A stretch of DNA of 64,000 nucleotides from JAAYUD01 sp041907665 (GCA_041907665.1 JAYRGW010000006.1:1-64000), one strand, 5' to 3'; shown: positions 8,592-17,584, counted from the first letter of the stretch. The notes: generated by a model not told the origin, from the letters alone. Program-made: numbers and translations.

Positions 8592-9827
8592 ATGCTAATA
8601 AAAATGAGACTAAATAAATATTTTATTTCAGCTTTATGCATTACGGCTTCTTTGGTTACAGCAGGCTGTACATCAGAAGGAGATAAATTTGATTATGGCA
8701 AGAAGGGTCTGTTGATTACAGGAACGGAAACCAATCCGTTGACAAAATTTGTTGTCGAAGATACTCCATCTACTTATGCCGTAACGGCTCAATCAACAGC
8801 TAAAACTGATCGTGATATAAATATTACTTTTGCAATCGATACCACACAGATTGCAGAGTATAACAAAGAACATAAGACGAGCTTTTTTGCACCTCCAAAA
8901 GGAAGTGTAGTGTTGGATAATCCCAATGCAGTTATCGCAGCAGGTACGGCACTATCTACAGCATCTTCTGTAAAAGTTGTCGATACGGAGAATTTTGCTG
9001 AGGGTAGGACCTATGTTGTTCCCGTAACTATTCAAGAAGTTAAAAATGCGGGTGACGAACAAGTGATAAAATCCGGTAAAACAATCTACCTAAAGATTTC
9101 TCGAGTTCTTAACTTCTACTCTATTGATAATAACTACCAAGCATCAAGTAACTTTATTTTCGATGATTCTAAGGCAGTCAAGTTGACTAACTTCACATAC
9201 GAAATCAAGGTCTATTCTTATGGATTCGGTAGTGGCGGCAACATCAAGAGAGTTTGCTCTTTCGAAGAAAAAGATGAAGCCAATGCGAGCATGCTTCGTT
9301 TCGGAGAAAACGGTATGGATGGCAACCAATTGCAATGGGTATCGCCAGCCGGAAGTGTTCCTTCGACCACACGATTTGCAGCCAACAGATGGTATATGAT
9401 TTCTCTTGTATACGATGGCAGTCAATTTGCTATGTATGTAGATGGTGTCAAAGATGCCGTATTGGGTGGAGCAGGCAAATCATGCAACTTCCAACGTTTT
9501 GAGATGGGTATGTCATGGGGTGGCTATAACAGTGGTCAATTCTTTGGAGGCCGTATCGCAGAAGTCCGTGTTTGGAATAGAGCATTATCGACTAGCGAAA
9601 TGACAAATGGCATCTGTGGTGTTGATGCTCGCTCTAAAGGACTGATAGCATATTGGAAAATGAACGAAGGTAGCGGTAATATCTTCAAAGATGCTACAGG
9701 CAATGGCTACGACATGGATTGGAATAACACATGGCGCGCTGATTATGAAGGCGATCTCATTCACCATACCGATTATGGTAACTACATCAAGTGGGTGAAA
9801 GATGACAAAAATAAATGTGCACAATAA
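8592..9827 (+). CDS. DUF1735 + LamG-like domain surface lipoprotein
   Basis: The 411-residue protein has a lipobox at cysteine 26 (VTAGC). A DUF1735-type beta domain spans about 40-155 (TFAIDTTQIAEYNKEHKTSFFAPP). A LamG/concanavalin-A-like lectin domain spans about 170-380, with features such as WYMISLVYDGSQFAMYVDG, GGRIAEVRVWNRALS and GLIAYWKMNEGSG. No catalytic motif is seen. It probably acts as a surface glycan-binding protein alongside SusD. It starts 5 bases after the GH18 stop and ends 12 bases before the next gene. An ATG at 8604 is an alternative start. Confidence 0.88.
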   Translation: MLIKMRLNKYFISALCITASLVTAGCTSEGDKFDYGKKGLLITGTETNPLTKFVVEDTPSTYAVTAQSTAKTDRDINITFAIDTTQIAEYNKEHKTSFFAPPKGSVVLDNPNAVIAAGTALSTASSVKVVDTENFAEGRTYVVPVTIQEVKNAGDEQVIKSGKTIYLKISRVLNFYSIDNNYQASSNFIFDDSKAVKLTNFTYEIKVYSYGFGSGGNIKRVCSFEEKDEANASMLRFGENGMDGNQLQWVSPAGSVPSTTRFAANRWYMISLVYDGSQFAMYVDGVKDAVLGGAGKSCNFQRFEMGMSWGGYNSGQFFGGRIAEVRVWNRALSTSEMTNGICGVDARSKGLIAYWKMNEGSGNIFKDATGNGYDMDWNNTWRADYEGDLIHHTDYGNYIKWVKDDKNKCAQ

Positions 9828-9839
9828 ATAAGAGTAAAT

Positions 9840-10856
9840 ATGAAAAAAGTAAATTTAAAATATATTGCTCTAAGCTTTATAGCTGTAGCAGCATTCTCAC
9901 TACAATCGTGCAGCAGTGATGAAAGCTATGATGTAGTAGGTAATCCAAACAATCTATTTTATATTAAAGCAAACTCTTCAGCATCATCTCCTAATACATT
10001 GTCCTACCAGGTGGTTCATACTCCGGTAGGTGACTTTGGAGAATTTTCTGCTCAATATCCGGTTCTTTGCACAAAACCTTCGTCTGGAAATGCTACCGTA
10101 AAGGCAGAGATCGACAATTCGCTTATAGATGCATACAACGCCAAATACGGGACATCGTATAAACAATTCCCAGCAGGGACTCTTGATGTATCTAAAATGA
10201 ATGTCACAATGCAGAAAGACAGCTGTAAAGGAAAAGATTCTATTACGGTTTCCGTATCGAAAGACAATCTTGCCAAACTGACAGAATCTGCTTATATTGC
10301 TCCTATTCGTATTACTTCTGTAGAAGGTGCTAAAGGATTAGGTAGTCAAGACTACGGAATAGCTTACTTAGTAGTTACCACATCGACTAAACTCATTAAG
10401 GCTAATGCCGGTTCTAGCGATATTAGTGGGACTCTTATTACAGACTATTCTGCGTGGACTGGCTCTTCTGATACTGGCGATTCTAGTTTCAGCAATATGT
10501 TTACAGCTAACGATAGGAGTGGATGGGGCTTCTCTACAAGCCCTTCTACATTCGTTATCGATATGAAAGAAGTTAAAAATCTTTCAGCTTTCAGAATCAT
10601 GTCATTATATGCTAATTACGGTTATTCATTAAATTATATAACTGTTGGAATTAGTACGGATGGAAATACTTATACCGATTGTGGAACATCAACATCAAGT
10701 GACACAGCAAATGAAGGTGGTTACCAATATGTTGTTTTCTATGGAGCTTTGCCATGTCGTTATTTAAAACTTACTGTTGCTTGGTCGGCAGGTTCTTGGG
10801 GCAGTTATTACGACAAGATCGTACATTTTGGAGCTTATGTCAAACAACAAGATTAG
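9840..10856 (+). CDS. DUF1735 + F5/8 type C (discoidin-like) surface lipoprotein
   Basis: The 338-residue protein has a lipobox at cysteine 24 (SLQSC). It has a DUF1735-type domain at about 40-160 (AEIDNSLIDAYNAKYGTSYKQFPAG). A discoidin-type carbohydrate-binding domain follows at about 195-335 (FVIDMKEVKNLSAFRIMS, ITVGISTDGNTYTDCG, CRYLKLTV). It resembles the preceding gene in its first domain but carries a different binding module. It is the last gene before a strong intrinsic terminator at 10886-10921. Confidence 0.87.
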   Translation: MKKVNLKYIALSFIAVAAFSLQSCSSDESYDVVGNPNNLFYIKANSSASSPNTLSYQVVHTPVGDFGEFSAQYPVLCTKPSSGNATVKAEIDNSLIDAYNAKYGTSYKQFPAGTLDVSKMNVTMQKDSCKGKDSITVSVSKDNLAKLTESAYIAPIRITSVEGAKGLGSQDYGIAYLVVTTSTKLIKANAGSSDISGTLITDYSAWTGSSDTGDSSFSNMFTANDRSGWGFSTSPSTFVIDMKEVKNLSAFRIMSLYANYGYSLNYITVGISTDGNTYTDCGTSTSSDTANEGGYQYVVFYGALPCRYLKLTVAWSAGSWGSYYDKIVHFGAYVKQQD

Positions 10857-10885
10857 TTTGCATAAGTAGATAAATAAAAGTGTTC

Positions 10886-10921
10886 AGAAGGGAAGAACGC
10901 GAGTCGTTCTTCTCTTCTTTT
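10886..10921 (+). terminator. Intrinsic terminator inside the GH18 operon, before the DUF1573 gene
   Basis: Bases 10886-10899 pair with 10905-10918 (14 bp with one G.T pair; core GAAGAACG/CGTTCTTC), loop CGAGT, followed by TTTAAAT. This is a canonical terminator 30 bases after the DUF1735-F5/8C stop. The GTG at 10880, which would extend the next frame, sits just before this hairpin and is therefore not a credible start. Confidence 0.75.
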
Positions 10922-10936
10922 AAATATAAAATTGCA

Positions 10937-11662
10937 ATGAAACGTATTTTTTTTATTTTGCTTACCTTACTTACAGTAGCGGGTATTAGTGCTCAGAGTT
11001 CTTCAAAAGTGTTTATTCCGACCGAACGTGTCCATAACTTCGGAAAAATAATGGAAAAAGATGGTAAGGTATCAACTGTTTTTCAATTTAAGAACATAGG
11101 GAGAAAGCCTATTGTCATAGAAAACGTTTCTGCATGGTGTGGTTGTACAACATATTCGTTCACTAAAACTCCTATTAAACCGGGAGCAAAAGGAGAAGTA
11201 AAAGTCACTTATAATCCTTATAACCGTCCCGGGTTTTTCAGCAAAGAAATAGTTATACTTACTGAAGGCGGATCAAGCTATACCCGTGTATGGGTTAAAG
11301 GAAATGTCATACCTTTCCTACATCCGGTTACCGAAGATTATCCTTATGCTTTCGGACAAGGATTGTATCTTAGCCTAAAAGTGTTAGCTTTTGGAGCCCT
11401 TCGCAAGGGAGAATCTCAATCTATCATTTTGGGTTACGCTAACAATAATAACAAGCAAATAAAACTAACTTTCAAAGTGGAGCCAGAAAATGCCAATATT
11501 AAATTTATCTACCCCAATATTATTTCTGCAAATGGACATTCGAAAATGACTTTCACTTATACTACTCCTAGAAATGAACGTCCGAATAAGAATTTTAAAA
11601 TATATCCTGTAATAAACGGCAAGAAACTTTCAAAAGCAATAAATGTGACTTTTCTTAAATAG
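10937..11662 (+). CDS. DUF1573 secreted protein
   Basis: From the ATG at 10937 the product is 241 residues with a clear signal peptide (MKRIFFILLTLLTVAGISAQ). A DUF1573 domain spans about residues 32-115, with the hallmark pattern FGKI...FQFKNIGRKPIVIENVSAWCGCTT...PIKPGAKGEVKVTYNP. The Cys-Gly-Cys pair is conserved in the family. Function is unknown; the fold is Ig-like and periplasmic or surface-exposed. It follows the terminator by only 16 bases and has no visible -7 box, so it may be expressed by read-through. Confidence 0.85.
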   Translation: MKRIFFILLTLLTVAGISAQSSSKVFIPTERVHNFGKIMEKDGKVSTVFQFKNIGRKPIVIENVSAWCGCTTYSFTKTPIKPGAKGEVKVTYNPYNRPGFFSKEIVILTEGGSSYTRVWVKGNVIPFLHPVTEDYPYAFGQGLYLSLKVLAFGALRKGESQSIILGYANNNNKQIKLTFKVEPENANIKFIYPNIISANGHSKMTFTYTTPRNERPNKNFKIYPVINGKKLSKAINVTFLK

Positions 11663-11728
11663 CGTTAGAAACGCAACAAATACGTAAAAGGTAAAAAGAA
11701 CACGACATATATACAATAAAGACTAAAA

Positions 11729-11777
11729 TAAGAGTCCGTTATCAATAACTGTTCATGTTTATGATAGCGGACTCTTA
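11729..11777 (+). terminator. Long hairpin downstream of the GH18 locus
   Basis: Bases 11729-11744 (TAAGAGTCCGTTATCA) pair with 11762-11777 (TGATAGCGGACTCTTA), 16 bp with one G.T pair, 17-base loop. The 3' side continues AATTATTATATAG and the 5' side is preceded by AAAA, so it could act on either strand. It is the first strong terminator after the DUF1573 stop. Confidence 0.6.
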
Positions 11778-11959
11778 ATTATTATATAGAAGCAATAATT
11801 ATTATAAGGCCCTATCTATTATAATATGTAGGCAATAACTTCCTCGCTTACTCCCCGTGCGTGGAAGTGGTTCAGTTTTTCTTCCCCAAGAAGAAGGTGT
11901 TTTGTACACATTTTATAGAATTATGGTTGTCTTATTTAAGGCATTTCTGTTGGCTCATT

Positions 11960-12069
11960 AAGAGGTTATCGTTCCACCTAGGTGATTCGGTTAACTCACC
12001 CTTGTGGAACGATCAACTCACCTAGGTGATTCGGTCAACTCATATAGGTGGAACGACATTCTTCTCGAG
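11960..12069. repeat. Array A: 22-bp-period interspersed palindromic array
   Basis: Successive units begin at 11960, 11982, 12004, 12026 and 12048, exactly 22 bases apart; the first and last are partial matches. Units at 11982 and 12026 begin GTGATTCGGT, while units at 12004 and 12048 begin GTGGAACGA, so two unit types alternate. Each unit ends in a form of AACTCACCTAG. The junctions form palindromes (TCACCTAGGTGA, perfect at 12020-12031). ATCGTTCCAC at 11969-11978 is an exact inverted copy of GTGGAACGAT at 12004-12013. No reading frame or promoter box coincides with it. Confidence 0.85.
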
Positions 12070-12220
12070 ACAGAAATATGAAATCTTTCTGAATACATTC
12101 TTCTATGTTACGTAACAATCTCAAATTCAATCTAATATATTATTTGATAGATCTTTGGCGTGACGAAAATGTATTCTTGAACTCTTATTCCGAACTCAAG
12201 TATGGAATAGCATGTGCACA

Positions 12221-12247
12221 GGGTTCACCTAGACTGGTTGTGAGCCC
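12221..12247 (-). terminator. Hairpin downstream of the LytTR gene
   Basis: GGGTTCAC at 12221-12228 pairs with GTGAGCCC at 12240-12247 (8 bp, one G.T pair), loop 11. It starts 27 bases beyond the stop of the minus-strand LytTR gene, a suitable place for termination, but no T-tract follows on the minus strand. Confidence 0.35.
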
Positions 12248-12273
12248 ACATATTCGATTGGGATAATAATATA

Positions 12274-12999
12274 CTACTTATTCAGCATTCGCTTTGTTAC
12301 GAAATTATCATAGAAATCGTTGCGATATGCAGCCCCGATAGGTATTTCAAATTTACCGATCTGAAGATCGTTATTGTCGAATGAATCGATATGCATCACA
12401 TTGACCACGTATGATTTACTGACTCTTACAAAAACATTTTTGGGAAGCCGTCCATAAATATTTTTCATATTGATAGCAGTAATATAATGTTGATCAAGCG
12501 TATGGATGACGACATAGTCTTTCAAGCCTTCAATAAACAAAATATTTTTCAAATCAATCTTACAGACCTTTCGATCCGAGCGAACAAAAATATACTCTTC
12601 ATTGACCGATTCGAGGATATTCCCCATTTGGCTCTCTGTAGTCATCATTTCATGATACGAAAGAGCTTTCTTAACGGCTTTATCAAACCGACTTTTTGCT
12701 ATAGGTTTCAATAAATAATCCAATGCATCTACATCATAGCTTTCTAATGCAAACTCGGAATAGGCCGTTGTAAAGATAACTAATGTGGCCTTAGGAATAG
12801 ATTTTGCAAATTCCAGACCTGTAATACCCGGCATTTGTATATCCAGAAAGATCAAATCAACTTGATTATCGAGCAAATAGAGAGCAGCTGCATTGGCATT
12901 ACCAAATTCTCCGACCAATTCAAGCTCATCATATTCGTCCATCAACATTTTTATTCCCTCGCGTGCCAGAGGTTCATCGTCTACAATAATACATTTCAT
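12274..12999 (-). CDS. LytTR-family response regulator
   Basis: The 241-residue protein has a receiver domain at about 1-115, with acidic pocket DD at 7-8, predicted phospho-acceptor aspartate 53 (LIFLDIQMPG) and lysine in LLKPIAKSRF. A LytTR DNA-binding domain spans about 138-235 (RKVCKIDLKNILFIEGLKDYVVIHT, then FVRVSKSYVVNV). It starts 9 bases after the kinase stop and is the last gene of the TonB - DUF4249 - kinase - regulator operon. LytTR proteins bind paired direct repeats; the target here is unknown. Confidence 0.94.
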   Translation of the reverse strand: MKCIIVDDEPLAREGIKMLMDEYDELELVGEFGNANAAALYLLDNQVDLIFLDIQMPGITGLEFAKSIPKATLVIFTTAYSEFALESYDVDALDYLLKPIAKSRFDKAVKKALSYHEMMTTESQMGNILESVNEEYIFVRSDRKVCKIDLKNILFIEGLKDYVVIHTLDQHYITAINMKNIYGRLPKNVFVRVSKSYVVNVMHIDSFDNNDLQIGKFEIPIGAAYRNDFYDNFVTKRMLNK

Positions 13000-13008
13000 A
13001 TCATATTT

Positions 13009-14088
13009 TCATATAGGAATTTTCAAATTGACAGTAAAAGTATCTTTTTCATCTTTAATATCCAACTTATATTGATCATCATACAAAAGTTTTAAGCGTC
13101 GATAAGAATTATTTAGTCCTATTCCTCCTTGAGAAGACTTTCCGATACTTAGAGCAGGCTTTGAATTGATGCAAGAAAAATGCAAGTATTTATCTTGAAT
13201 CTCAAATACAATATGAATATAGGATGTTCTATCCGGATCTAAATTGTGTTTCGTCGCATTTTCTACGAAAGGTATAAAAAGCAGAGGAGGTACAAATATA
13301 GTGTTAACTTCCCCTATAACCTCTATCGTAAATTCAAAATGGTCTCTACGTAGCTTTTCCAAGTTTAAAAAATCGCGAAGCTCTTTTATATCGCTAGCTA
13401 ACAGTACTTTGGGACGTGAGCTTTCGTATAGCTGATATCTAAGCAGCTCACTCAATCCCATTAATGTTTCTGATGCTTTTGCAGGGTCTTTATGTATCAA
13501 CACATTTGCGTTATTGAGCATATTGAAGAGAAAATGTGGATTTATCTGATTCTTCAGTTGTTGAAGTTCGGATTGAATTGTGGCTTTCTCCAATTCGTGA
13601 ATTCTATTATTATCTTTTGTCCACTTCAATAATATTTTCCAATACGAAAATGGACCAAAAAGAACAATAAACAACACTGTAACATCAAATAGTTGTTGTA
13701 TACAGCCTACATAAATCTGACTAATCTCTTTTTTATTTGCCAGATATGGTATCAGTAGCCTTTGGATATTGACAACAAAACAAGTCGTTAAAGCGATTAA
13801 ACCCAAGACCAAGAAGAAATATAAAAAATATTTCTTCTTGAAAAGGATCTTGGGCATTAAAAATTCAGAAACAAAAAAAGTTACTAATACCGTATATAAA
13901 AACAATCCAATACCAAACAATTCATCAATACCAATACTAATATCACCAATAATATTAACAGAACCTGTATATGTGCCTTTTCCGGTCATGACAACAACTC
14001 CCAGATACAACATTTGCATGATATATGGAAGCCATTTCAATAGGATGGGATAAGAAGGCTCTTCTTTTAATATATGGTCATTATTCAT
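13009..14088 (-). CDS. LytS/YehU-type sensor histidine kinase
   Basis: The 359-residue protein has four predicted membrane helices in its first 150 residues, a short coiled segment, then a His_kinase domain with phospho-acceptor histidine 185 in QINPHFLFNMLNNAN. A GHKL ATPase module follows (PPLLFIPFVENATKHNL; GIGLNNSYRRLKLLY). There is no large extracellular sensor domain, so the signal is likely sensed in the membrane or through a partner. It is the cognate partner of the LytTR regulator downstream and lies 27 bases after DUF4249. Confidence 0.94.
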   Translation of the reverse strand: MNNDHILKEEPSYPILLKWLPYIMQMLYLGVVVMTGKGTYTGSVNIIGDISIGIDELFGIGLFLYTVLVTFFVSEFLMPKILFKKKYFLYFFLVLGLIALTTCFVVNIQRLLIPYLANKKEISQIYVGCIQQLFDVTVLFIVLFGPFSYWKILLKWTKDNNRIHELEKATIQSELQQLKNQINPHFLFNMLNNANVLIHKDPAKASETLMGLSELLRYQLYESSRPKVLLASDIKELRDFLNLEKLRRDHFEFTIEVIGEVNTIFVPPLLFIPFVENATKHNLDPDRTSYIHIVFEIQDKYLHFSCINSKPALSIGKSSQGGIGLNNSYRRLKLLYDDQYKLDIKDEKDTFTVNLKIPI

Positions 14089-14115
14089 TACTTATTCGTT
14101 CTATTTCAATATAAA

Positions 14116-15045
14116 TCAGTTAGCAGTAAAATTAGTAGGCACTACACATTTTGCAGACGAGGTTGCATAAGCAGTAAAGTAACCTCTTGCTCCATTTGAT
14201 AGATTCGTAGGAATATTGGCAGGGGGACCTCCGAAAAAGGGATTCGAACCATCTTTCTGATTCTGACAACTGATTATAAAATCAGAATATCCTTTGGTTA
14301 TATTGCTTACTTCTGCATTTATTTTATCACCACCCGATAAGAAAACCATCTCATTTGCATCTTGATCACTAAATTTACTCTTATTACTTTTATCAAAAAA
14401 ATGCCATATAGCGAGCTCTTTGACATACATTCCATCAAGACCTATATCATCAAAAGCAATGTATTTACTGATTTCATTGTATAACGAATCATTAACGCTA
14501 TATTTGCAAATATAATAATTTTTCTCATTTCCAGGATCTTGAGCACTGATATTCAATGAGTACACAGTATACGATGCTTCTTTCATTTTCGTAACGCCAA
14601 TAGAATCGACATTCAACCTTTGCGGCATTGTACATTCGGCCAAATAAGTCTCTGGAGTACCGTCTTGATTAAAGTCCATATTCACTGTCAGTTTATATTT
14701 CCATCCGGGTTTGCCGGCCAGCGGATTTGCTGTCATATATATTCCGGAACCTATAGAATCTTGTGTAAGAGTATAATAGTGAGTTACCCCAACACTATCT
14801 TCCTGCAATGTAACTGTCGCATTGGATATACGCTTGTTTTGAGACTTGTCAAAATATCCGGTAGAACTACTCAGGTCTATTTGTTGGCGAACATTGTGAT
14901 CTGTGATTGTACCATAAATGACAGGTACCGGCGTAGAATCGGATGTAGCGATTGTCGTATCCTCCGTACAAGAGGACAATAGCGGCAAGGAGATAATATA
15001 TGCCAGCCAGATGTATGATTTCATTTGTTTATATGTTACTTTCAT
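14116..15045 (-). CDS. DUF4249 lipoprotein
   Basis: The 309-residue protein has a lipobox ending at cysteine 26 (PLLSSC). The rest is a mostly beta protein typical of DUF4249: PVIYGTITDHNVRQQIDLSSSTGYF near the start, and GARGYFTAYATSSAKCVVP at the C-terminus. DUF4249 genes are habitually paired with a carboxypeptidase-regulatory TonB receptor, as here, 13 bases after it. It may act as a surface partner of the receptor, but no substrate is known. A second ATG at residue 8 is an equally good start. Confidence 0.85.
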   Translation of the reverse strand: MKVTYKQMKSYIWLAYIISLPLLSSCTEDTTIATSDSTPVPVIYGTITDHNVRQQIDLSSSTGYFDKSQNKRISNATVTLQEDSVGVTHYYTLTQDSIGSGIYMTANPLAGKPGWKYKLTVNMDFNQDGTPETYLAECTMPQRLNVDSIGVTKMKEASYTVYSLNISAQDPGNEKNYYICKYSVNDSLYNEISKYIAFDDIGLDGMYVKELAIWHFFDKSNKSKFSDQDANEMVFLSGGDKINAEVSNITKGYSDFIISCQNQKDGSNPFFGGPPANIPTNLSNGARGYFTAYATSSAKCVVPTNFTAN

Positions 15046-15058
15046 ATTTATCGTATTT

Positions 15059-17425
15059 TTAGAATTTGAAATTATATGTTATAGAAGGTACAGCTCCAAA
15101 CAAATAGGTCATTCGAGCTTTGGGTATACCTGTACTTGTGTTTTGGTCGAAAGAAACCATCCAAGGATTCTTGTGCCAATAAGCATTATACAATGAGAAT
15201 GTCCATTCGCCATGCAAGAAGTTTTTCGGCTTTTTAGTTGGAGCATAGGTAGCAGACAGGTCTAAACGATGATAATCCGATCTTCTAGAAGTATTTCTTC
15301 CTGAATAGATGGGAAAATATTCTCCATTTATTTCCATTCGTCCGGTAGGATATGTCACCGGATTGCCTGTGGCATATACCCATCCTGCCGAGAAACTCCA
15401 CTTTTTGGAAAGCTCATACGAAAGCATCAAATTCACGCAATGGGGTTTATCAGTTGGAGACAAATATGTTTTACCGTCATTAATACCAGGCACTGTGCGT
15501 TCGGTACGCGAAAGCGTATAATTAATAAATCCGGTAAGACGACCAACATTCTTTTTTAACATGATCTCCAAACCATAAGCTTTACCTTTACCCGCACGAA
15601 CTTCTCCTTCAAGTTTATCATTTAATAGCAGTTGAGCATTGTCTACAAAGTCAATAACGTTGTTCATTTTTTTATAATAAAGCTCAACAGACATTTCTAT
15701 GGCATTATTATTGAAATTACGAAAATATCCTACCGAATACAAATCTGCCTGCTGTGGTTTTATATTCTTGCTCGCCGGAAACCATAAATCCAAAGGAGAG
15801 CCAGAAGCCGAACTATTTGCAATCTGAACAAATTGTACATTATGAGTATAGTTAGCCTTAAGTGACGAGTAGCTGTTCAATCTATATACCGCACCAAAAC
15901 GAGGTTCATACCTCAAATAAGTATGATAAACATTTCCTTTCTTATAAAAGGTCGTATCTACGACTTCATAATCTTTGTTATAAGAATATACCGATGCTTT
16001 GCCCATATTCTGAAAAGCAGTAGCACGTAAACCATATTTCAAACTAATACGATCATTGAGTTTATGGTCTATTCCTAAATAGAGACTATGTTCCAATGCA
16101 TAAGATCGTTGCATTCTATAGTTAGGATAATCGGGGCGAGTAACTAATGCCGGTTCAAACTGATGAAACGTAGACGACAATCCATACTCCAACTTCACTT
16201 TATCCGATACCTCATGGTCCATACTCCAGCGTAGGGTAAAGTCTTGTATGTTCGATGCCCATTTCACCTTTGAGTTTGCCATTGATGATTGTAAAGCATA
16301 CTGATATTTTGTATAATCCAAGCTTAATCTAGACAATAAGTTTTGCGAAAAAAGATGATTCCAGTAGACTGATGCTACCGAGTTGCCATAATTAAAACTT
16401 CCAAATGAAGAATCGAAATTGTCTTTGCCCTTATAAAGATTTAAAGATACTTTATCACTCGGTGAAAATCGATGAGAAATCTTTGCATTAACATCGTAAA
16501 AATAAAGTGTTTCACTTCGTTTATCAGGATCAGAAGATAGTTTCAAAAACAAATCGGCATAACTCCGTCTACCACTAATAAGCCATGAAGTATTCTTACC
16601 GAGAGGCCCTTCTACCGTCAAACGGCTTGATATAATTCCTATACCTCCCGTTCCTTTTATCTTTTCGGGAGCATGGTCTTTTAATTTCACATCCAAAAGT
16701 GACGACAACCGGCCACCATATTTCATAGGCAAATTGCCTTTATAGAGTTCAACACTTTTTACAGCATCATTATTAAAAACAGAAAAGAAACCGAACATGT
16801 GAGATGCATTATAAATATTCACATCGTCTAGCAATATTAAGTTCTGGTCTGCCGATCCACCTCTCACACTGAATCCCGAGCTACCTTCCGATGTACTTTG
16901 AACACCAGGTAATAATTGCAATGCCTTTATGACATCTACTTCTCCCATCAATGCAGGCATCTTCTGGATCTCATTGGCTGTCAATTTCTGCACTCCCATA
17001 TTCAATTTCGAAAGATTCTCGTCTTTCTTTTTCGAAGTGACAACCACTTCTTGCAATTGTGTATTTGGAAGCAAAGCAAAATCGCAAGTAGCCATGCCAT
17101 CAACATGCAACAACCGTTTTTCTGTGGTATAACCAATAAACGACACCTTTATATTGTAACTTCCCCCAGGAATTCTAAACAGATATTTACCTTCCTCATC
17201 TGTAACAACTCCTCGTTTCAATTCCAATATATACACATTAGCCCCCGGTAAGGGATTACCCGTTGCCTGATCTTTCACTATACCGCTGATCATAAATTTA
17301 GATCCAGATCCTTCTGAAAAACAATCTTGAGCAACACACATGCAAATTAAAAAACTACATACCCAAATTCCAATAAAGTTTAGTCTAGCTTTCAATTTAA
17401 ATTCAATCTTTTTGTTAGTCTCCAT
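15059..17425 (-). CDS. TonB-dependent receptor (DUF4249-associated type)
   Basis: The 788-residue receptor has a signal segment (about 13-38), a carboxypeptidase-regulatory-like domain at about 46-118 (GNPLPGANVYILELKRGVVTDEEGKY), a TonB-box-like stretch LQEVVVTSKK at 124-133, a plug (GEVDVIKALQLLPGVQS; FSVRGGSADQNLILLDDVNIYN) and a barrel ending in YNFKF. It is shorter than SusC proteins, lacks a SusD partner and lacks an STN domain. It heads a four-gene operon with its own two-component system. The ligand is unknown. Confidence 0.92.
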   Translation of the reverse strand: METNKKIEFKLKARLNFIGIWVCSFLICMCVAQDCFSEGSGSKFMISGIVKDQATGNPLPGANVYILELKRGVVTDEEGKYLFRIPGGSYNIKVSFIGYTTEKRLLHVDGMATCDFALLPNTQLQEVVVTSKKKDENLSKLNMGVQKLTANEIQKMPALMGEVDVIKALQLLPGVQSTSEGSSGFSVRGGSADQNLILLDDVNIYNASHMFGFFSVFNNDAVKSVELYKGNLPMKYGGRLSSLLDVKLKDHAPEKIKGTGGIGIISSRLTVEGPLGKNTSWLISGRRSYADLFLKLSSDPDKRSETLYFYDVNAKISHRFSPSDKVSLNLYKGKDNFDSSFGSFNYGNSVASVYWNHLFSQNLLSRLSLDYTKYQYALQSSMANSKVKWASNIQDFTLRWSMDHEVSDKVKLEYGLSSTFHQFEPALVTRPDYPNYRMQRSYALEHSLYLGIDHKLNDRISLKYGLRATAFQNMGKASVYSYNKDYEVVDTTFYKKGNVYHTYLRYEPRFGAVYRLNSYSSLKANYTHNVQFVQIANSSASGSPLDLWFPASKNIKPQQADLYSVGYFRNFNNNAIEMSVELYYKKMNNVIDFVDNAQLLLNDKLEGEVRAGKGKAYGLEIMLKKNVGRLTGFINYTLSRTERTVPGINDGKTYLSPTDKPHCVNLMLSYELSKKWSFSAGWVYATGNPVTYPTGRMEINGEYFPIYSGRNTSRRSDYHRLDLSATYAPTKKPKNFLHGEWTFSLYNAYWHKNPWMVSFDQNTSTGIPKARMTYLFGAVPSITYNFKF

Positions 17426-17483
17426 TCACTTTGAGATTATACGTTACCTAAAATATTTACCTTCTTTTTTAACTTATCGGGAA

Positions 17484-17491
17484 CAAAGATA
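17484..17491 (-). promoter_or_regulatory. -7 box (TATCTTTG) for the TonB-DUF4249-kinase-regulator operon
   Basis: TATCTTTG on the minus strand lies about 59 bases upstream of the receptor ATG at 17425. No clear -33 partner is present. Confidence 0.55.
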
Positions 17492-17584
17492 CGTCATAAA
17501 TTACTTCACTATAAATTATTTAGATGAAATAGCATTTAAATTATACGAAATACTCTTGTATACAGCTTTTATTACGAAAACAAT

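Larger units (their letters stand above)
11663..12273. other. Non-coding stretch with terminator, 22-bp repeat array and hairpins
   Basis: No gene is seen between the convergent DUF1573 and LytTR genes. The stretch holds a long hairpin at 11729-11777, a small hairpin at 11879-11895 (TTCTTC/GAAGAA), the 22-bp-period array at about 11960-12069 and another hairpin at 12221-12247. Nothing else could be recognised. Confidence 0.7.
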
